NCBI RefSeq assembly: GCF_050278625.1
Contig: NZ_JBNNTI010000004.1
Location: 1-64,000, forward strand
From: Viridibacillus sp050278625
GTDB taxonomy: Bacteria > Bacillota > Bacilli > Bacillales_A > Planococcaceae
DNA: 64,000 nucleotides
Direction of reading: 5' to 3'
Of the stretch, positions 33,129 through 42,064 are shown in pieces. A program made the translations under genes and the position numbers. The number at the start of each line of letters is the position of its first letter. Positions within the stretch are counted from its first letter, which is position 1. The notes beneath the pieces are model-generated. The model did no database searches. It was given only the letters and a program-made list of their open reading frames with translations, and was not told the origin of the DNA.

Positions 33129-34511
33129 ATGGATAAGTTAAATGAGATTTTAAGTTCGATATCAGGCGTATTATGGGGAATCCCATTAATTGTCTTAATC
33201 GTTGGTTCAGGGATTTATCTCACTATTCGAGTGGGTGTATTACAACTTAGACTATTACCAACAGCTCTTAGACTAGTATTTTCTAAAAAACATGCTTCAG
33301 ATGCTGAAGGCGATATTTCACAATTTCAGGCACTGACAACAGCTCTTGCTGCTACAGTTGGTACAGGGAATATCGTTGGGGTTGCAACAGCTGTTATTTT
33401 AGGGGGACCTGGTGCTATATTCTGGATGTGGTTCTCTGCATTCTTTGGTATGGCAACGAAGTATAGTGAGGCCATCTTAGCAGTTCGCTTCCGAGTAAAA
33501 GATTCGAAGGGTCAAATGGCTGGTGGACCAATGTACTATCTTGAACATGGTCTTAAACAGAAATGGCTAGCTGTATTATTCGCATTATTTGGTGTTTTAG
33601 CTTCATTTGGTATCGGGAACGGTACACAATCTAATTCAGTTGCTGGGGTTGTAAATTCTACTTTTAAAATTGATCCATGGATTACTGGTATTATTTTAAC
33701 TATTTTCGTAGGCCTTGTTATTTTAGGGGGAATTCAATCTATCGGTAAAGTAACAGCTGTTTTTGTTCCAGTTATGGCTGTTTTCTATTTAGCTTCTGGT
33801 TTAATCATTATTGTCATGAATATTACTGCTGTACCTGAAGCATTCATAACAATTATTAAAATGGCATTCTCAGGCGAAGCTGCGGCAGGTGGTGCAATTG
33901 GTGCGGCAATTCGCTATGGTGTTGCTCGTGGGGTATTCTCCAATGAAGCTGGTCTTGGTTCTGCTCCAATCGCAGCAGCTGCTGCGAAAACAGATTTACC
34001 GGGAAGACAAGCACTTATATCAATGACACAAGTTTTCTTCGATACTTTTTTAATCTGTTCGATCACTGGCTTAACAATCGTTATGTCTGGTGTTTATACA
34101 AATCCAAATCTAGAAGCAAATGCATTAACAACACAAGCATTTGGTCATTTCTTAGGTAACTGGGGACCAATTGTTGTAGCGATTGGATTGATATTCTTCG
34201 CTTCTTCAACTATTTTAGGTTGGGCTTATTATGGGGAAAAATGCTTCCAATATTTATTTAAAAATCCGTATGCTCTTTTAGTTTACCGTCTTATTTTCGT
34301 TGCTTTCGTATATATCGGTGCAACAATTCCACTTAATATTGTTTGGACATTCTCTGATGTTGCAAACGGCTTAATGGCAATACCAAACTTAATTGGTCTT
34401 ATCGGCTTATCAGGTGTTGTCGTTATAGAAACGAAACGTATTAAAGAAAAGCTAAAAGAAGAAAAAGAAGCAAAATTAAATAAAGAAGCTGAGCAAACTG
34501 CAAAGGCATAA
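33129..34511 (+). CDS. Alanine/glycine:sodium symporter (AGCS family)
   Basis: A 460-aa integral membrane protein with about ten helices that imports alanine or glycine with sodium (AlsT type). Family hallmarks are TALAATVGTGNIVGVATA (~73-90), MWFSAFFGMATKYSEA, AGGPMYYLEHG and the GVARGVFSNEAGLGSAPIAA motif (~273-292). AAGGGGGA precedes the ATG. A lysine/glutamate-rich C-terminal tail is cytoplasmic. The DUF1128 gene follows by about 70 bp. Confidence 0.93.
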   Translation: MDKLNEILSSISGVLWGIPLIVLIVGSGIYLTIRVGVLQLRLLPTALRLVFSKKHASDAEGDISQFQALTTALAATVGTGNIVGVATAVILGGPGAIFWMWFSAFFGMATKYSEAILAVRFRVKDSKGQMAGGPMYYLEHGLKQKWLAVLFALFGVLASFGIGNGTQSNSVAGVVNSTFKIDPWITGIILTIFVGLVILGGIQSIGKVTAVFVPVMAVFYLASGLIIIVMNITAVPEAFITIIKMAFSGEAAAGGAIGAAIRYGVARGVFSNEAGLGSAPIAAAAAKTDLPGRQALISMTQVFFDTFLICSITGLTIVMSGVYTNPNLEANALTTQAFGHFLGNWGPIVVAIGLIFFASSTILGWAYYGEKCFQYLFKNPYALLVYRLIFVAFVYIGATIPLNIVWTFSDVANGLMAIPNLIGLIGLSGVVVIETKRIKEKLKEEKEAKLNKEAEQTAKA

Positions 34512-34582
34512 TCAATTTGTAATTGACATTCAATTCATTGCATGAAATGATACTATGTATTGAACGAAAGGTAGGGAATCCT

Positions 34583-34807
34583 ATGAATCTAACTGAACCC
34601 TCTACTGAGAATGTCATCTATATGATTGATATGATCAAAGATAAACTTCGTATGGTAAATGCAGATGCAATGAAACCAGAGCATTTTGATACCTCACAAT
34701 ACGAAGACCTTGTCTATCTTTATGAAATGGTTATGAAACGTGATGCGTTTAGCCCAAGCGAAATGCAAGCAATCGTAACTGAATTAGGTTCACTTCGTAA
34801 ATCATAA
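34583..34807 (+). CDS. DUF1128 family protein (YfkK-like)
   Basis: A 74-aa cytoplasmic protein of unknown function. Family-typical stretches are IYMIDMIKDKLRMVNADAMK and SPSEMQAIVTELG. The start at 34583 is set by AGGTAGGG just upstream; the longer frame includes 20 implausible residues. In B. subtilis yfkK sits in the same area as the YihY homologue yfkH. Confidence 0.85.
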   Translation: MNLTEPSTENVIYMIDMIKDKLRMVNADAMKPEHFDTSQYEDLVYLYEMVMKRDAFSPSEMQAIVTELGSLRKS

Positions 34808-34856
34808 AAAAGCTAGGAACAGCCATACTTTTATGGCTTTGTTCCTAGCTTTTTTC
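34807..34856. terminator. Bidirectional terminator
   Basis: AAAAAAGCTAGGAACA pairs with TGTTCCTAGCTTTTTT plus an inner GCCATA/TATGGC stem, between the convergent DUF1128 and psuG genes. Confidence 0.92.
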
Positions 34857-34862
34857 ATCAAA

Positions 34863-35771
34863 TTATTTATTTAAAGCTACTGCAATTTTAGATCCAACTA
34901 CTGCATTGTATTTTACTAATGCAATATTAGCTACTAAGCTCTTGCCTTCTGTTAATTCTTTTACTTTACCTAATAAAAATGGTGTTACTTGTTTACCATT
35001 AATACCATTTTCTTTAGCTTCTAGTAGTGCTGTTTCAATGATGTTAGTGATGAAATCGTGATCCATTGCATCTACTTCTGGAATTGGGTTAGCAATTACT
35101 GCTCCACCTGTAAGTCCTAGATCCCATTTTGTACGTAACATTTCAGCTACTGTTTCAGGATTATCTGCGCGGAAGTTTACAGAGAAATCACTTTCACGAG
35201 TGTAGAATGCTGGTACTAAGTCTGTTTCATATCCGATTACTGGAACACCTTTTGTTTCAAGATATTCTAGAGTCAAACCGATATCTAGAATAGATTTTGC
35301 ACCAGCACATACTACTGCTACATTAGTTTGTGATAGCTCTTCTAAGTCTGCTGAAATATCCATTGTTGTTTCAGCGCCACGGTGAACACCACCGATACCA
35401 CCTGTTACGAACATTTCAATGCCAGCTAATTCTGCACAAATCATTGTTGCAGCTACTGTTGTAGCACCTTTTTGTTTTGTTGCTAGTAAATAAGCAAGGT
35501 CACGACGAGATGTTTTTGCAACGTCTGATGAGTTACCTAGTACTTCTAATTCATCATCAGAAAGACCGATTTTGATTTTACCATCTAAAATAGCAATTGT
35601 AGCTGGAACTGCACCGTTATCGCGGATAATTTGTTCCACTTCACGTGCAGTTATAACGTTTTGCGGGTACGGCATACCATGTGAAATGATTGTAGATTCT
35701 AATGCTACGATTGGTAGCCCTTTTTCTTGTGCAGCTTTTACTTCTTCTGAGAATGATAGATATTGTTTCAT
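34863..35771 (-). CDS. psuG: Pseudouridine-5'-phosphate glycosidase PsuG
   Basis: A 302-aa enzyme that splits pseudouridine 5'-phosphate into uracil and ribose 5-phosphate. Typical stretches are ALESTIISHGMPYPQNV, FVTGGIGGVHRGAETTMDIS and CAGAKSILDIGLTLE (Lys159 is the likely active-site lysine). GGAGG precedes the ATG, and the gene starts 3 bp after psuK, so they are translationally linked. Together the two enzymes degrade pseudouridine released by RNA turnover. Confidence 0.94.
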   Translation of the reverse strand: MKQYLSFSEEVKAAQEKGLPIVALESTIISHGMPYPQNVITAREVEQIIRDNGAVPATIAILDGKIKIGLSDDELEVLGNSSDVAKTSRRDLAYLLATKQKGATTVAATMICAELAGIEMFVTGGIGGVHRGAETTMDISADLEELSQTNVAVVCAGAKSILDIGLTLEYLETKGVPVIGYETDLVPAFYTRESDFSVNFRADNPETVAEMLRTKWDLGLTGGAVIANPIPEVDAMDHDFITNIIETALLEAKENGINGKQVTPFLLGKVKELTEGKSLVANIALVKYNAVVGSKIAVALNK

Positions 35772-35774
35772 GTA

Positions 35775-36866
35775 TTATTCCTCCAGCTCATTTTTTAGTT
35801 TATTCGCGGATAAATCTGGTCTTACTGTAAATGCGCATTGTAAAGTTTTTGCTGCATTCATCAAACCATTTTGAATATTTTCAGCGAAAGGCTCTTGTAG
35901 AATCCAGCTATGTAGCAATGCCCCTACAAAAGCATCTCCAGCACCTGTAACATCTTCAACATGATCAATTTGTATAGCAACATAATCCTTCGCCGCCAGG
36001 TCTTTAGATGCGGCATAGACCCCTTTACTACCTGCTGTTATAACAACATTTTCTGCGCCTTTATCTAACAATGCTTGCACTGCATTTTTCCAGTCTTCCT
36101 CTGAAGAAATCGTAATATCCAAATACGTTTCTGCTTCATCTCGATTACAGATAAACCATGTTACGCCGATTAAATCTTTTGGCATACGATCCATCTTCGG
36201 TGACGATACTGGAATTAATGCAAATGGTATATGTCTTACCATTGCAAGCTCTTTAATGCTTTCAACTGTTTCTTTAGGACAATTTAAATCCATTACGATA
36301 CATGCTGCATTTGACATCGCTGCCTCGTGCTTCATTAGCAACTCTGGCTTTAATAATTCATAAACTTCCATGTTCGCTACAGCTAAAAGCATTTCTCCTT
36401 GCTCATCTAAAACAGCCGTATACGAGCCAGTTGATGCGTTTTGAAATAGTTCTACATTAGAAACATTCATATAACTTGTTGAAGCTTCTTTAATCGCATT
36501 CCAATCTGAATCCTTACCTGCACCTGTTAAAAGTGATACATGATGTCCTAGACGACCTAAATTTTCTGCAATATTTCGAGTTACACCACCGATACTTTGT
36601 GTAACGGCTGCAGGATTAGAAGTACCTAACTGAGCTTTACCTTTAATGTGAAATTTACGGTCCATATTGGCTCCACCAATACAAATCACTTCATTTTCTT
36701 CCGGCAATATATAAGCCCTCCCGACAATTTTACCTTGACGAGTTAAACCTGAAATAATATTCGCTAAAGCGGGTCTAGACATCTTTAATTCTTCAGCCAT
36801 TTCTTGTTGGGACAAAAATGGATTTTGGCGAATAAGCTTTAGGATCATTAACTCTTTATCATTCAT
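35775..36866 (-). CDS. psuK: PfkB-family pseudouridine kinase with N-terminal winged helix (PsuK type)
   Basis: A 363-aa protein. Residues ~1-55 form a MarR/Lrp-like winged helix (LSQQEMAEELKMSRPALANI), and ~58-363 a ribokinase-like domain with GGANMDRKFH, GGVTRNIAENLGRLG and the catalytic-site DVTGAGDAFVGALL. By operon pairing with psuG it should phosphorylate pseudouridine. The fused DNA-binding domain, also seen in E. coli YeiI-like kinases, suggests it may sense its substrate and regulate. The start at 36866 follows GAGGGTGA; a consensus sigma-A promoter lies just upstream. Confidence 0.88.
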   Translation of the reverse strand: MNDKELMILKLIRQNPFLSQQEMAEELKMSRPALANIISGLTRQGKIVGRAYILPEENEVICIGGANMDRKFHIKGKAQLGTSNPAAVTQSIGGVTRNIAENLGRLGHHVSLLTGAGKDSDWNAIKEASTSYMNVSNVELFQNASTGSYTAVLDEQGEMLLAVANMEVYELLKPELLMKHEAAMSNAACIVMDLNCPKETVESIKELAMVRHIPFALIPVSSPKMDRMPKDLIGVTWFICNRDEAETYLDITISSEEDWKNAVQALLDKGAENVVITAGSKGVYAASKDLAAKDYVAIQIDHVEDVTGAGDAFVGALLHSWILQEPFAENIQNGLMNAAKTLQCAFTVRPDLSANKLKNELEE

Positions 36867-36893
36867 GTCATCACCCTCATTACATTTGTTTAA

Positions 36894-36922
36894 ATTATAA
36901 ACTTTTGTTTTATGAATGTCAA
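36894..36922 (-). promoter_or_regulatory. Consensus promoter of psuK-psuG
   Basis: On the minus strand TTGACA (36917-36922) and TATAAT (36894-36899) are separated by 17 bp, a perfect sigma-A promoter about 28 bp before the psuK start. Its -35 region merges with the T-run of an upstream hairpin. Confidence 0.88.
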
Positions 36923-36956
36923 AAAAAAAAAAAACGTATGTAAAATACATACCGTT
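36920..36956 (-). terminator. Hairpin with long T-run upstream of psuK
   Basis: GTATGTA/TACATAC (7-bp stem) followed on the minus strand by about 14 T, whose last two are part of the psuK -35 box. It would stop any transcript entering from the IS1182-like remnant. Confidence 0.75.
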
Positions 36957-36964
36957 CAGTATGT

Positions 36965-37044
36965 CGACAAAAGGCATTTAGATTACATCTTAATTGTCTT
37001 TTGTTATTTTCACATATTTTAGTTATTGTAGGTTCTCTTTTATA
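36965..37044. repeat. Copy B of the dispersed ~82-bp repeat
   Basis: It begins CGACAAAAGGCATTTAG and ends GGTTCTCTTTTATA, aligning along its length with 23225-23307. It lies on the 3' side of a transposase remnant, so it may be the end of an insertion sequence. Confidence 0.7.
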
Positions 37045-37079
37045 GATGAAATGCACTTCGAATATTAACTTTTATACCA

Positions 37080-37190
37080 TTATTGGACTTTCCTAAGTCC
37101 AATTGGCAGTTTCTTTAAATTCATAGTAGCAAAAGTAAGCATCGCCTGCATGGACACTATTCTAAGACCTTTTAAGGTTGTCTGATTGTA
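37080..37190 (-). pseudogene. C-terminal remnant of an IS1182-family transposase
   Basis: The minus strand encodes TTLKGLRIVSMQAMLTFATM followed by NLKKL, the typical end of IS1182-type transposases of Bacillales. After NLKKL the expected ANWTW is found in the neighbouring frame (GCC AAT TGG ACT, then TAG in place of TGG), so the gene has also suffered a one-base frameshift. Upstream it runs into a GC-rich repeat, and nothing else of the transposase remains. Confidence 0.78.
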
Positions 37191-37316
37191 GCGGAAGTGA
37201 CGACTCCTGCGGGAAAGGCGGACAGTCCAAGACCCTCCAAGCCCCTACAGGAGCGAAGCGACGAAGTGGCTTGGCGCGCCCGCGGAAAGCGTCCACCTCA
37301 GTGGAAATCAACGGTC
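37183..37316. repeat. GC-rich dispersed repeat element
   Basis: About 130 bp of much higher GC than the neighbourhood, opening GTAGCGGAAGTGACGACTCC and closing CCGCGGAAAGCG...GTGGAAATCAACGG. The ends are complementary in part and the centre has CTACAGGAGCGAAGCGACGA. I recognise this type as a common intergenic repeat of Bacillaceae genomes. The ORF it creates on the plus strand is not a gene. It abuts the IS1182 remnant. Confidence 0.7.
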
Positions 37317-37335
37317 TTAATGTTTTATTTTCAGA

Positions 37336-37386
37336 AGAAAAAAAGACTGTAGATAAACCCGAATTTCTTCGAGTTTGTTTACAGTC
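37336..37386 (-). terminator. motAB terminator
   Basis: GACTGTAAACAAACTCG pairs with CGGGTTTATCTACAGTC, followed by TTTTTTTCTTC on the minus strand, 33 bp after the motB stop. Confidence 0.88.
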
Positions 37387-37419
37387 TGAAACGATTTGTG
37401 AAATACAGATCGTTTTCTC

Positions 37420-38217
37420 TTATTCTGATTTTTTTGATGCTTTTTGTTCGCTTGTATTTGTACCGTCCTTTTTCACTAAAGGTTGAATAAGTACTTCTAC
37501 ACGTCTGTTTTTTGAACGACCTTCATCCGTATCATTTGTAGCAACAGGCTCATTTTCTCCGTACCCTTTTGCACTAAAGAACGCAGTATCTAGATTAGCA
37601 TTATCGTCTACAACTAATTTCAAGAAATTAACTGCACGCATAACACTTAGCTCCCAGTTTGAAGCAAACTCTGCATTATTCATAGGTACTGTATCTGTAT
37701 AACCTGTAATTATGACATGACGTGGTGGATCAAATACAAGTAACTTGGACAATTCTTTTGCAAGGCTTTGATACTCTTTTTTAACATCTGCTTTACCCGG
37801 ATCAAAAAGAATACTATCTCGGATTGTTACGAGCAACCCTTCATCTGTGAGCTTTGTTGCAAATTGCTTTTCAAGCTCATTGACAGCTATAAACTCATCT
37901 ACATTCCCTTTAATTTTCGATAGAGCTTCTTGATCTTCTAAATAAGCTGCGTCTGCTTTGCTATCTTTTTCAGTACTTTTTGGCTTTAGTGGTTCGACTG
38001 GTGATGGCTGCTCAAAAACGCCATCACCTGAATCGAAGATAGAACTAAAAACAGTAGAAAGCTGTTGCATTTTTTGTACATCAACAGTACTTGATGCAAA
38101 TAGTACGATAAAGAGCGCTAATAATAATGTCAAAATATCGGCATATGGAATTAGCCAAGATTCATCTGTATGTTCTTCATGCTTTTTCCTTCTTCTAGAT
38201 CTCTTTGCCAAGGCCAC
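37420..38217 (-). CDS. motB: Flagellar motor stator protein MotB
   Basis: A 265-aa stator subunit. It has a short basic N-terminus and a single transmembrane helix with the proton-carrying Asp27 (PYADILTLLLALFIVLFASS), a linker, and a C-terminal OmpA-like peptidoglycan-binding domain (TGYTDTVPM, NWELSVMRAVN, SKNRRVEVLI). The start is GTG at 38217 inside the motA 3' end (23-bp overlap), so translation is coupled. A cation other than H+ cannot be excluded. Confidence 0.93.
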   Translation of the reverse strand: MALAKRSRRRKKHEEHTDESWLIPYADILTLLLALFIVLFASSTVDVQKMQQLSTVFSSIFDSGDGVFEQPSPVEPLKPKSTEKDSKADAAYLEDQEALSKIKGNVDEFIAVNELEKQFATKLTDEGLLVTIRDSILFDPGKADVKKEYQSLAKELSKLLVFDPPRHVIITGYTDTVPMNNAEFASNWELSVMRAVNFLKLVVDDNANLDTAFFSAKGYGENEPVATNDTDEGRSKNRRVEVLIQPLVKKDGTNTSEQKASKKSE

Positions 38218-38998
38218 TCGCCCCGCTTTCGTCCATTATTTGAGAGCGATCTTCTTTAGTTAAGTAAGATGCCAATTTCTGTTCGATTACGCGAGGGGCT
38301 TCACCTTCTAGAACCGATAAAATACCTTCAATCATCATTGTTTTTTGACGAATTTCTTGGCTAGATTTACGTTTTAACTTATTTGCAAATGGATGCCATA
38401 GTACATAACCAGTGAAAATACCTAGAAGTGTCGCTACGAACGCTGCTGAAATAGCATGTCCTAATTTTTCAATATCGTTTAAATCTCTTAGTGCTGCAAT
38501 CAGACCAATTACTGCACCAAGTACCCCTAAAGTTGGGGCATATGTACCTGCTTGTGAAAAAATTAAAGCTCCGCTTGCATGGCGATCTTCCATCGCTTCT
38601 ACTTCTTCGTTTAATACGTCGCGGATATAATCTGCATTTTGACCATCAATAGCCAAAGTCAATCCATTTTTCAAAAATGGATCATCAATTTCGGATACTT
38701 TGCTTTCAAGTGCAAGTAGCCCTTCTCGACGAGCTAAATCTGCCCATTGCGAAAACATTTTAATAATCTCTACATCACTTACTAACTTTTGCTCCTTGAA
38801 GATAAGACCAAACAGCTTAGGTATACGTTTTAGTTCACTCTTAGGAAATGCGATCGTAATCGCTGCGATCGTACCGAAGATGATAATAAGTATCGCTGCC
38901 GGATTCAGTAATGCATCAGGAGTAACACCTTTAAAATACATCCCTGCTAATAGCGAAACAAAAGCTATTATTAAACCAATAATCGATGATAAATCCAT
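38195..38998 (-). CDS. motA: Flagellar motor stator protein MotA
   Basis: A 267-aa stator subunit with four transmembrane helices (near 3-25, 32-52, 147-170, 178-202) and the large cytoplasmic loop between helices 2 and 3. GVLGAVIGLIAAL and VATLLGIFTGYVLWHP are characteristic. GGGGG precedes the ATG. With MotB it forms the torque-generating channel. The presence of this pair and of two chemoreceptors implies a motile organism. Confidence 0.93.
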   Translation of the reverse strand: MDLSSIIGLIIAFVSLLAGMYFKGVTPDALLNPAAILIIIFGTIAAITIAFPKSELKRIPKLFGLIFKEQKLVSDVEIIKMFSQWADLARREGLLALESKVSEIDDPFLKNGLTLAIDGQNADYIRDVLNEEVEAMEDRHASGALIFSQAGTYAPTLGVLGAVIGLIAALRDLNDIEKLGHAISAAFVATLLGIFTGYVLWHPFANKLKRKSSQEIRQKTMMIEGILSVLEGEAPRVIEQKLASYLTKEDRSQIMDESGASGLGKEI

Positions 38999-39189
38999 TT
39001 TAGTACCCCCAAAATCGTCATTCTTTTTTTTATTTCGGTTTATATTTCATTATCTTAATAATCTATTACAAACAATAGGAGATATTTGCCGAAATTTCGT
39101 GAAAAGGACAAAAATATGTTCCTTGACTTTTTCTTTTCTAATCTTTCGAAAATTGTTACAATTGACTTAATTTAAGGAGGAATGTCGTC

Positions 39190-40422
39190 ATGATTTCATT
39201 CAATGAGAAATTAGATCGTTATGCTGAACTTGCTATTAAAATTGGTGTCAACATCCAACCCAATCAATTTCTATACATTAACTCTTCTGTTGATAATGTA
39301 GAGTTAGTCCGGTTAATAACTAAAAAGGCTTATGAAGCTGGTGCCAAACAAGTATTTGTTGATTTTGCGGATGATCAAATTAGTCGTCTACGTTACGAGT
39401 TAGCTCCTGCCGACTCTTTCGACTTTTACCCGCATTGGAAAACGGAAGAACGTAATTGGTTAGCAGAACATGGTGCTGCCTTCATAAGCATTGTTTCTCA
39501 AAGCCCAGATTTACTAGCTGGGATTGAATCTAGCCGTATCGTCTCTTTCCAAAAAGCGGCAGGTAAAGCCTTAAGTAAGTATAGAGAATATGCTCAATCT
39601 GACAAATTTAGTTGGAATGTTATTGCAGCATCTTCAAAAGATTGGGCCGCCAAAGTTTTTCCTGAACTGCCTCAAGACCAACAAGTTGAGCATCTTTGGG
39701 AAGCTATTTTTAAAGCTGTAAGAGCTGATGTAGCAGATCCAATTAACGCTTGGAAAACACTCGATGAATCATTGCATGACAAAGTATCCTATTTAAACGA
39801 AAAAAAATATCATAAATTGCACTATCGTGCTCCTGGAACAGATCTTACAATCGAACTTCCTAAAAACCATATTTGGTGTGGTGGCGGTAGTGTCAATGTG
39901 AACGGCAAAGAATTTATGGCTAATATGCCAACAGAAGAAGTATTTACTGCACCATTTAAAACAGGTGTTAACGGTTATGTATCCAGTACTAAACCATTAA
40001 GCTATGGTGGCAATATTATTGATAATTTTAAAATTACTTTTGAAAATGGCCGAATCATAGACGTATCTGCAGAACAAGGTGAGGAAGTACTAAAACAACT
40101 TGTGGCTACTGACGAAGGTTCACATTATTTAGGTGAGGTTGCTCTAGTTCCCCACAATTCACCTATTTCACAATCGGGTCTATTATTCTATAACACACTG
40201 TTCGACGAAAATGCTTCTAACCATTTGGCTATTGGTAGTGCTTACGCTTTCAACATAGAAGGTGGTAAAACCATGTCTCGTGAAGAGATTGCAGAGAACG
40301 GCTTAAACCAAAGTCTAACACATGTAGATTTTATGATTGGTTCTGACAAAATGGATATAGACGGTATTTCGGAAGATAACAATGTAGAACCAATATTCCG
40401 TCAAGGAAATTGGGCATTTTAA
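39190..40422 (+). CDS. Aminopeptidase, peptidase family M29 (copy 1)
   Basis: A 410-aa cytoplasmic metallo-aminopeptidase of the AmpS/PepS/T family with broad N-terminal specificity. Metal-site residues are expected in GEVALVPHNSPIS, LFYNTLFDENASNHLAIG and LTHVDFMIGS. AAGGAGG precedes the ATG. A clear paralogue (51070-52299) keeps the same length and motifs. It is monocistronic, facing away from motAB. Confidence 0.9.
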   Translation: MISFNEKLDRYAELAIKIGVNIQPNQFLYINSSVDNVELVRLITKKAYEAGAKQVFVDFADDQISRLRYELAPADSFDFYPHWKTEERNWLAEHGAAFISIVSQSPDLLAGIESSRIVSFQKAAGKALSKYREYAQSDKFSWNVIAASSKDWAAKVFPELPQDQQVEHLWEAIFKAVRADVADPINAWKTLDESLHDKVSYLNEKKYHKLHYRAPGTDLTIELPKNHIWCGGGSVNVNGKEFMANMPTEEVFTAPFKTGVNGYVSSTKPLSYGGNIIDNFKITFENGRIIDVSAEQGEEVLKQLVATDEGSHYLGEVALVPHNSPISQSGLLFYNTLFDENASNHLAIGSAYAFNIEGGKTMSREEIAENGLNQSLTHVDFMIGSDKMDIDGISEDNNVEPIFRQGNWAF

Positions 40423-40614
40423 TATCCTTACATGTATTCTATTAAAATAACAATATAATTCTCATATCATATCTTATTTTTATTAAAATTTGCAATTTAA
40501 ACCAGTAAAAGCATGAGTAAATAGATTATCCATAAATTAGACTTATCTTCAAACAAAATATCATGTATACTGGTAGATAATGAATCTTTAATAATGGTAG
40601 AGAGGAGTTTTATA

Positions 40615-40749
40615 ATGTTTACATTTATTTTAACAGTTTTAGGATTTTCAGCACTTATCCTAATCACTGGTGGAATCCTTATTCACTATTTACTAGTAGG
40701 ATTAGATACATCAACTGCAACTCTTGTTGATCCAAAACCTAAAAACTAA
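40615..40749 (+). CDS. Small membrane protein, 44 aa
   Basis: A short ORF with AGAGGAG 8 nt before the ATG and a strong terminator right after the stop. One hydrophobic helix spans residues ~3-30 (FILTVLGFSALILITGGILI), followed by a polar tail ending DPKPKN. The well-formed signals on both sides argue for a real gene. No family is recognised. Confidence 0.75.
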   Translation: MFTFILTVLGFSALILITGGILIHYLLVGLDTSTATLVDPKPKN

Positions 40750-40757
40750 TAATCCAA

Positions 40758-40787
40758 AACAGTTACTTATAAGTAACTGTTTTTTTA
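40758..40787 (+). terminator. Terminator of the 44-aa membrane protein gene
   Basis: AACAGTTAC/GTAACTGTT with a 6-nt loop, followed by seven T. Confidence 0.88.
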
Positions 40788-40985
40788 TTTTTTTCTCACA
40801 ATTTTGTAACAAACTTGTGACATTTTAAACCTATTTACCCTTAAATTCCCCAATAACTGATTATTTATAAATACTATCTCCACACTTATTTCCTAAACAA
40901 CTTACAACTTCCAATATGTAACATAGGGGTTTTGCTGTTTTTCCTCTATACTTAGGAGGCAATGTTATAAAGGAGGAAATACACT

Positions 40986-41993
40986 ATGTTTTCAACAACT
41001 GCAATTGGAATCGATCTTGGCACAGCCAATACGTTAGTATATACAAAAAGCAAAGGAATTTTATTAAATGAACCATCAGTTATTTCAGTAAATACAACTA
41101 CAAATGAAGTAATCGCAATCGGTACGGAAGCAAAGAGTATGATTGGGAAAACGCCCGCGAATATTCAAGCAATCCGTCCCCTTCGTGATGGTGTCATTGC
41201 CGACTTTGATATGACTACCGCAATGATTAAAGCCATTATGCAAAAGGTAGGGAAAGTTATTGGTGGCTCAATCCGTAAACCGAGTGTAATCGTCTGTACT
41301 CCATCTGGTGCTACTTCAGTTGAGCGTTTAGCTATAAGAGATGCTGTTAAACAATGTGGAGCTAAAGAAGTCTTTTTAATCGAAGAACCTGTTGCTGCAG
41401 CAATCGGTGCTGATCTTCCTGTTAGTGAACCAATCGCAAGTGTCATCGTTGATATCGGAGGAGGCACAACAGAGGTTGGAATCATCTCATTTGGCGGCGT
41501 TGTTACTTCAAACACTATGAAACTGGGTGGCGACCGAATGAATGAAGAAATCATTCATTTTGCACGTAAAGAATACAGCGTACTAATTGGTGAGCATACT
41601 GCTGAGAATATAAAAAAAGAAATTGGTTATGCTTTAATCCAACATGACAAAGAGTACATGGAAGTGCGCGGTAGAGATATTGTAACTGGTTTGCCAAAAA
41701 CGATCACGGTAAATTCAGAAGAAATTCAAAGTTGTCTTAAAGAATCTCTTCTTTCAATCTTAGAGGTTATCCGTAGAACTTTAGAAAGCTGTCCACCTGA
41801 GTTATCTGGAGATATTGTAGACCGTGGCGTTGTATTAACAGGTGGCGGCTCTCTATTAAAAGGTATGCCTGAATGGCTTTCAGATGAACTTCTTGTTCCT
41901 GTTATTCTAGCTCCATCACCATTAGAATCTGTTGCAATCGGTACAGGGCGTTCTTTAGATACAATGAATCTTTTACAAAAATTAAATTCATAA
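40986..41993 (+). CDS. mreBH: Rod-shape determining protein MreBH
   Basis: A 335-aa actin-like protein directing cell-wall synthesis along the lateral wall. Nucleotide-binding motifs are GIDLGTANTLVY (phosphate 1), DIGGGTTEVGIIS (phosphate 2) and GVVLTGGGSLLKG (adenosine). MreBH is preferred over MreB or Mbl because the length equals B. subtilis MreBH and the gene stands alone, not beside mreC or spoIIID. AAAGGAGG precedes the ATG. Confidence 0.85.
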   Translation: MFSTTAIGIDLGTANTLVYTKSKGILLNEPSVISVNTTTNEVIAIGTEAKSMIGKTPANIQAIRPLRDGVIADFDMTTAMIKAIMQKVGKVIGGSIRKPSVIVCTPSGATSVERLAIRDAVKQCGAKEVFLIEEPVAAAIGADLPVSEPIASVIVDIGGGTTEVGIISFGGVVTSNTMKLGGDRMNEEIIHFARKEYSVLIGEHTAENIKKEIGYALIQHDKEYMEVRGRDIVTGLPKTITVNSEEIQSCLKESLLSILEVIRRTLESCPPELSGDIVDRGVVLTGGGSLLKGMPEWLSDELLVPVILAPSPLESVAIGTGRSLDTMNLLQKLNS

Positions 41994-42064
41994 TTTCTTT
42001 AAAACTTATTCTCTTTTCTGAATAGTTATTCTAAAATAAGTATGTAAGGAAAGGGGAAAGTTTT

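Noticed and set aside
37178..37486. A 102-codon plus-strand ORF with glycine/serine/arginine-rich start
   Set aside because: It is created by the GC-rich dispersed repeat and then runs through the motB terminator; no ribosome site and no protein-like continuation.
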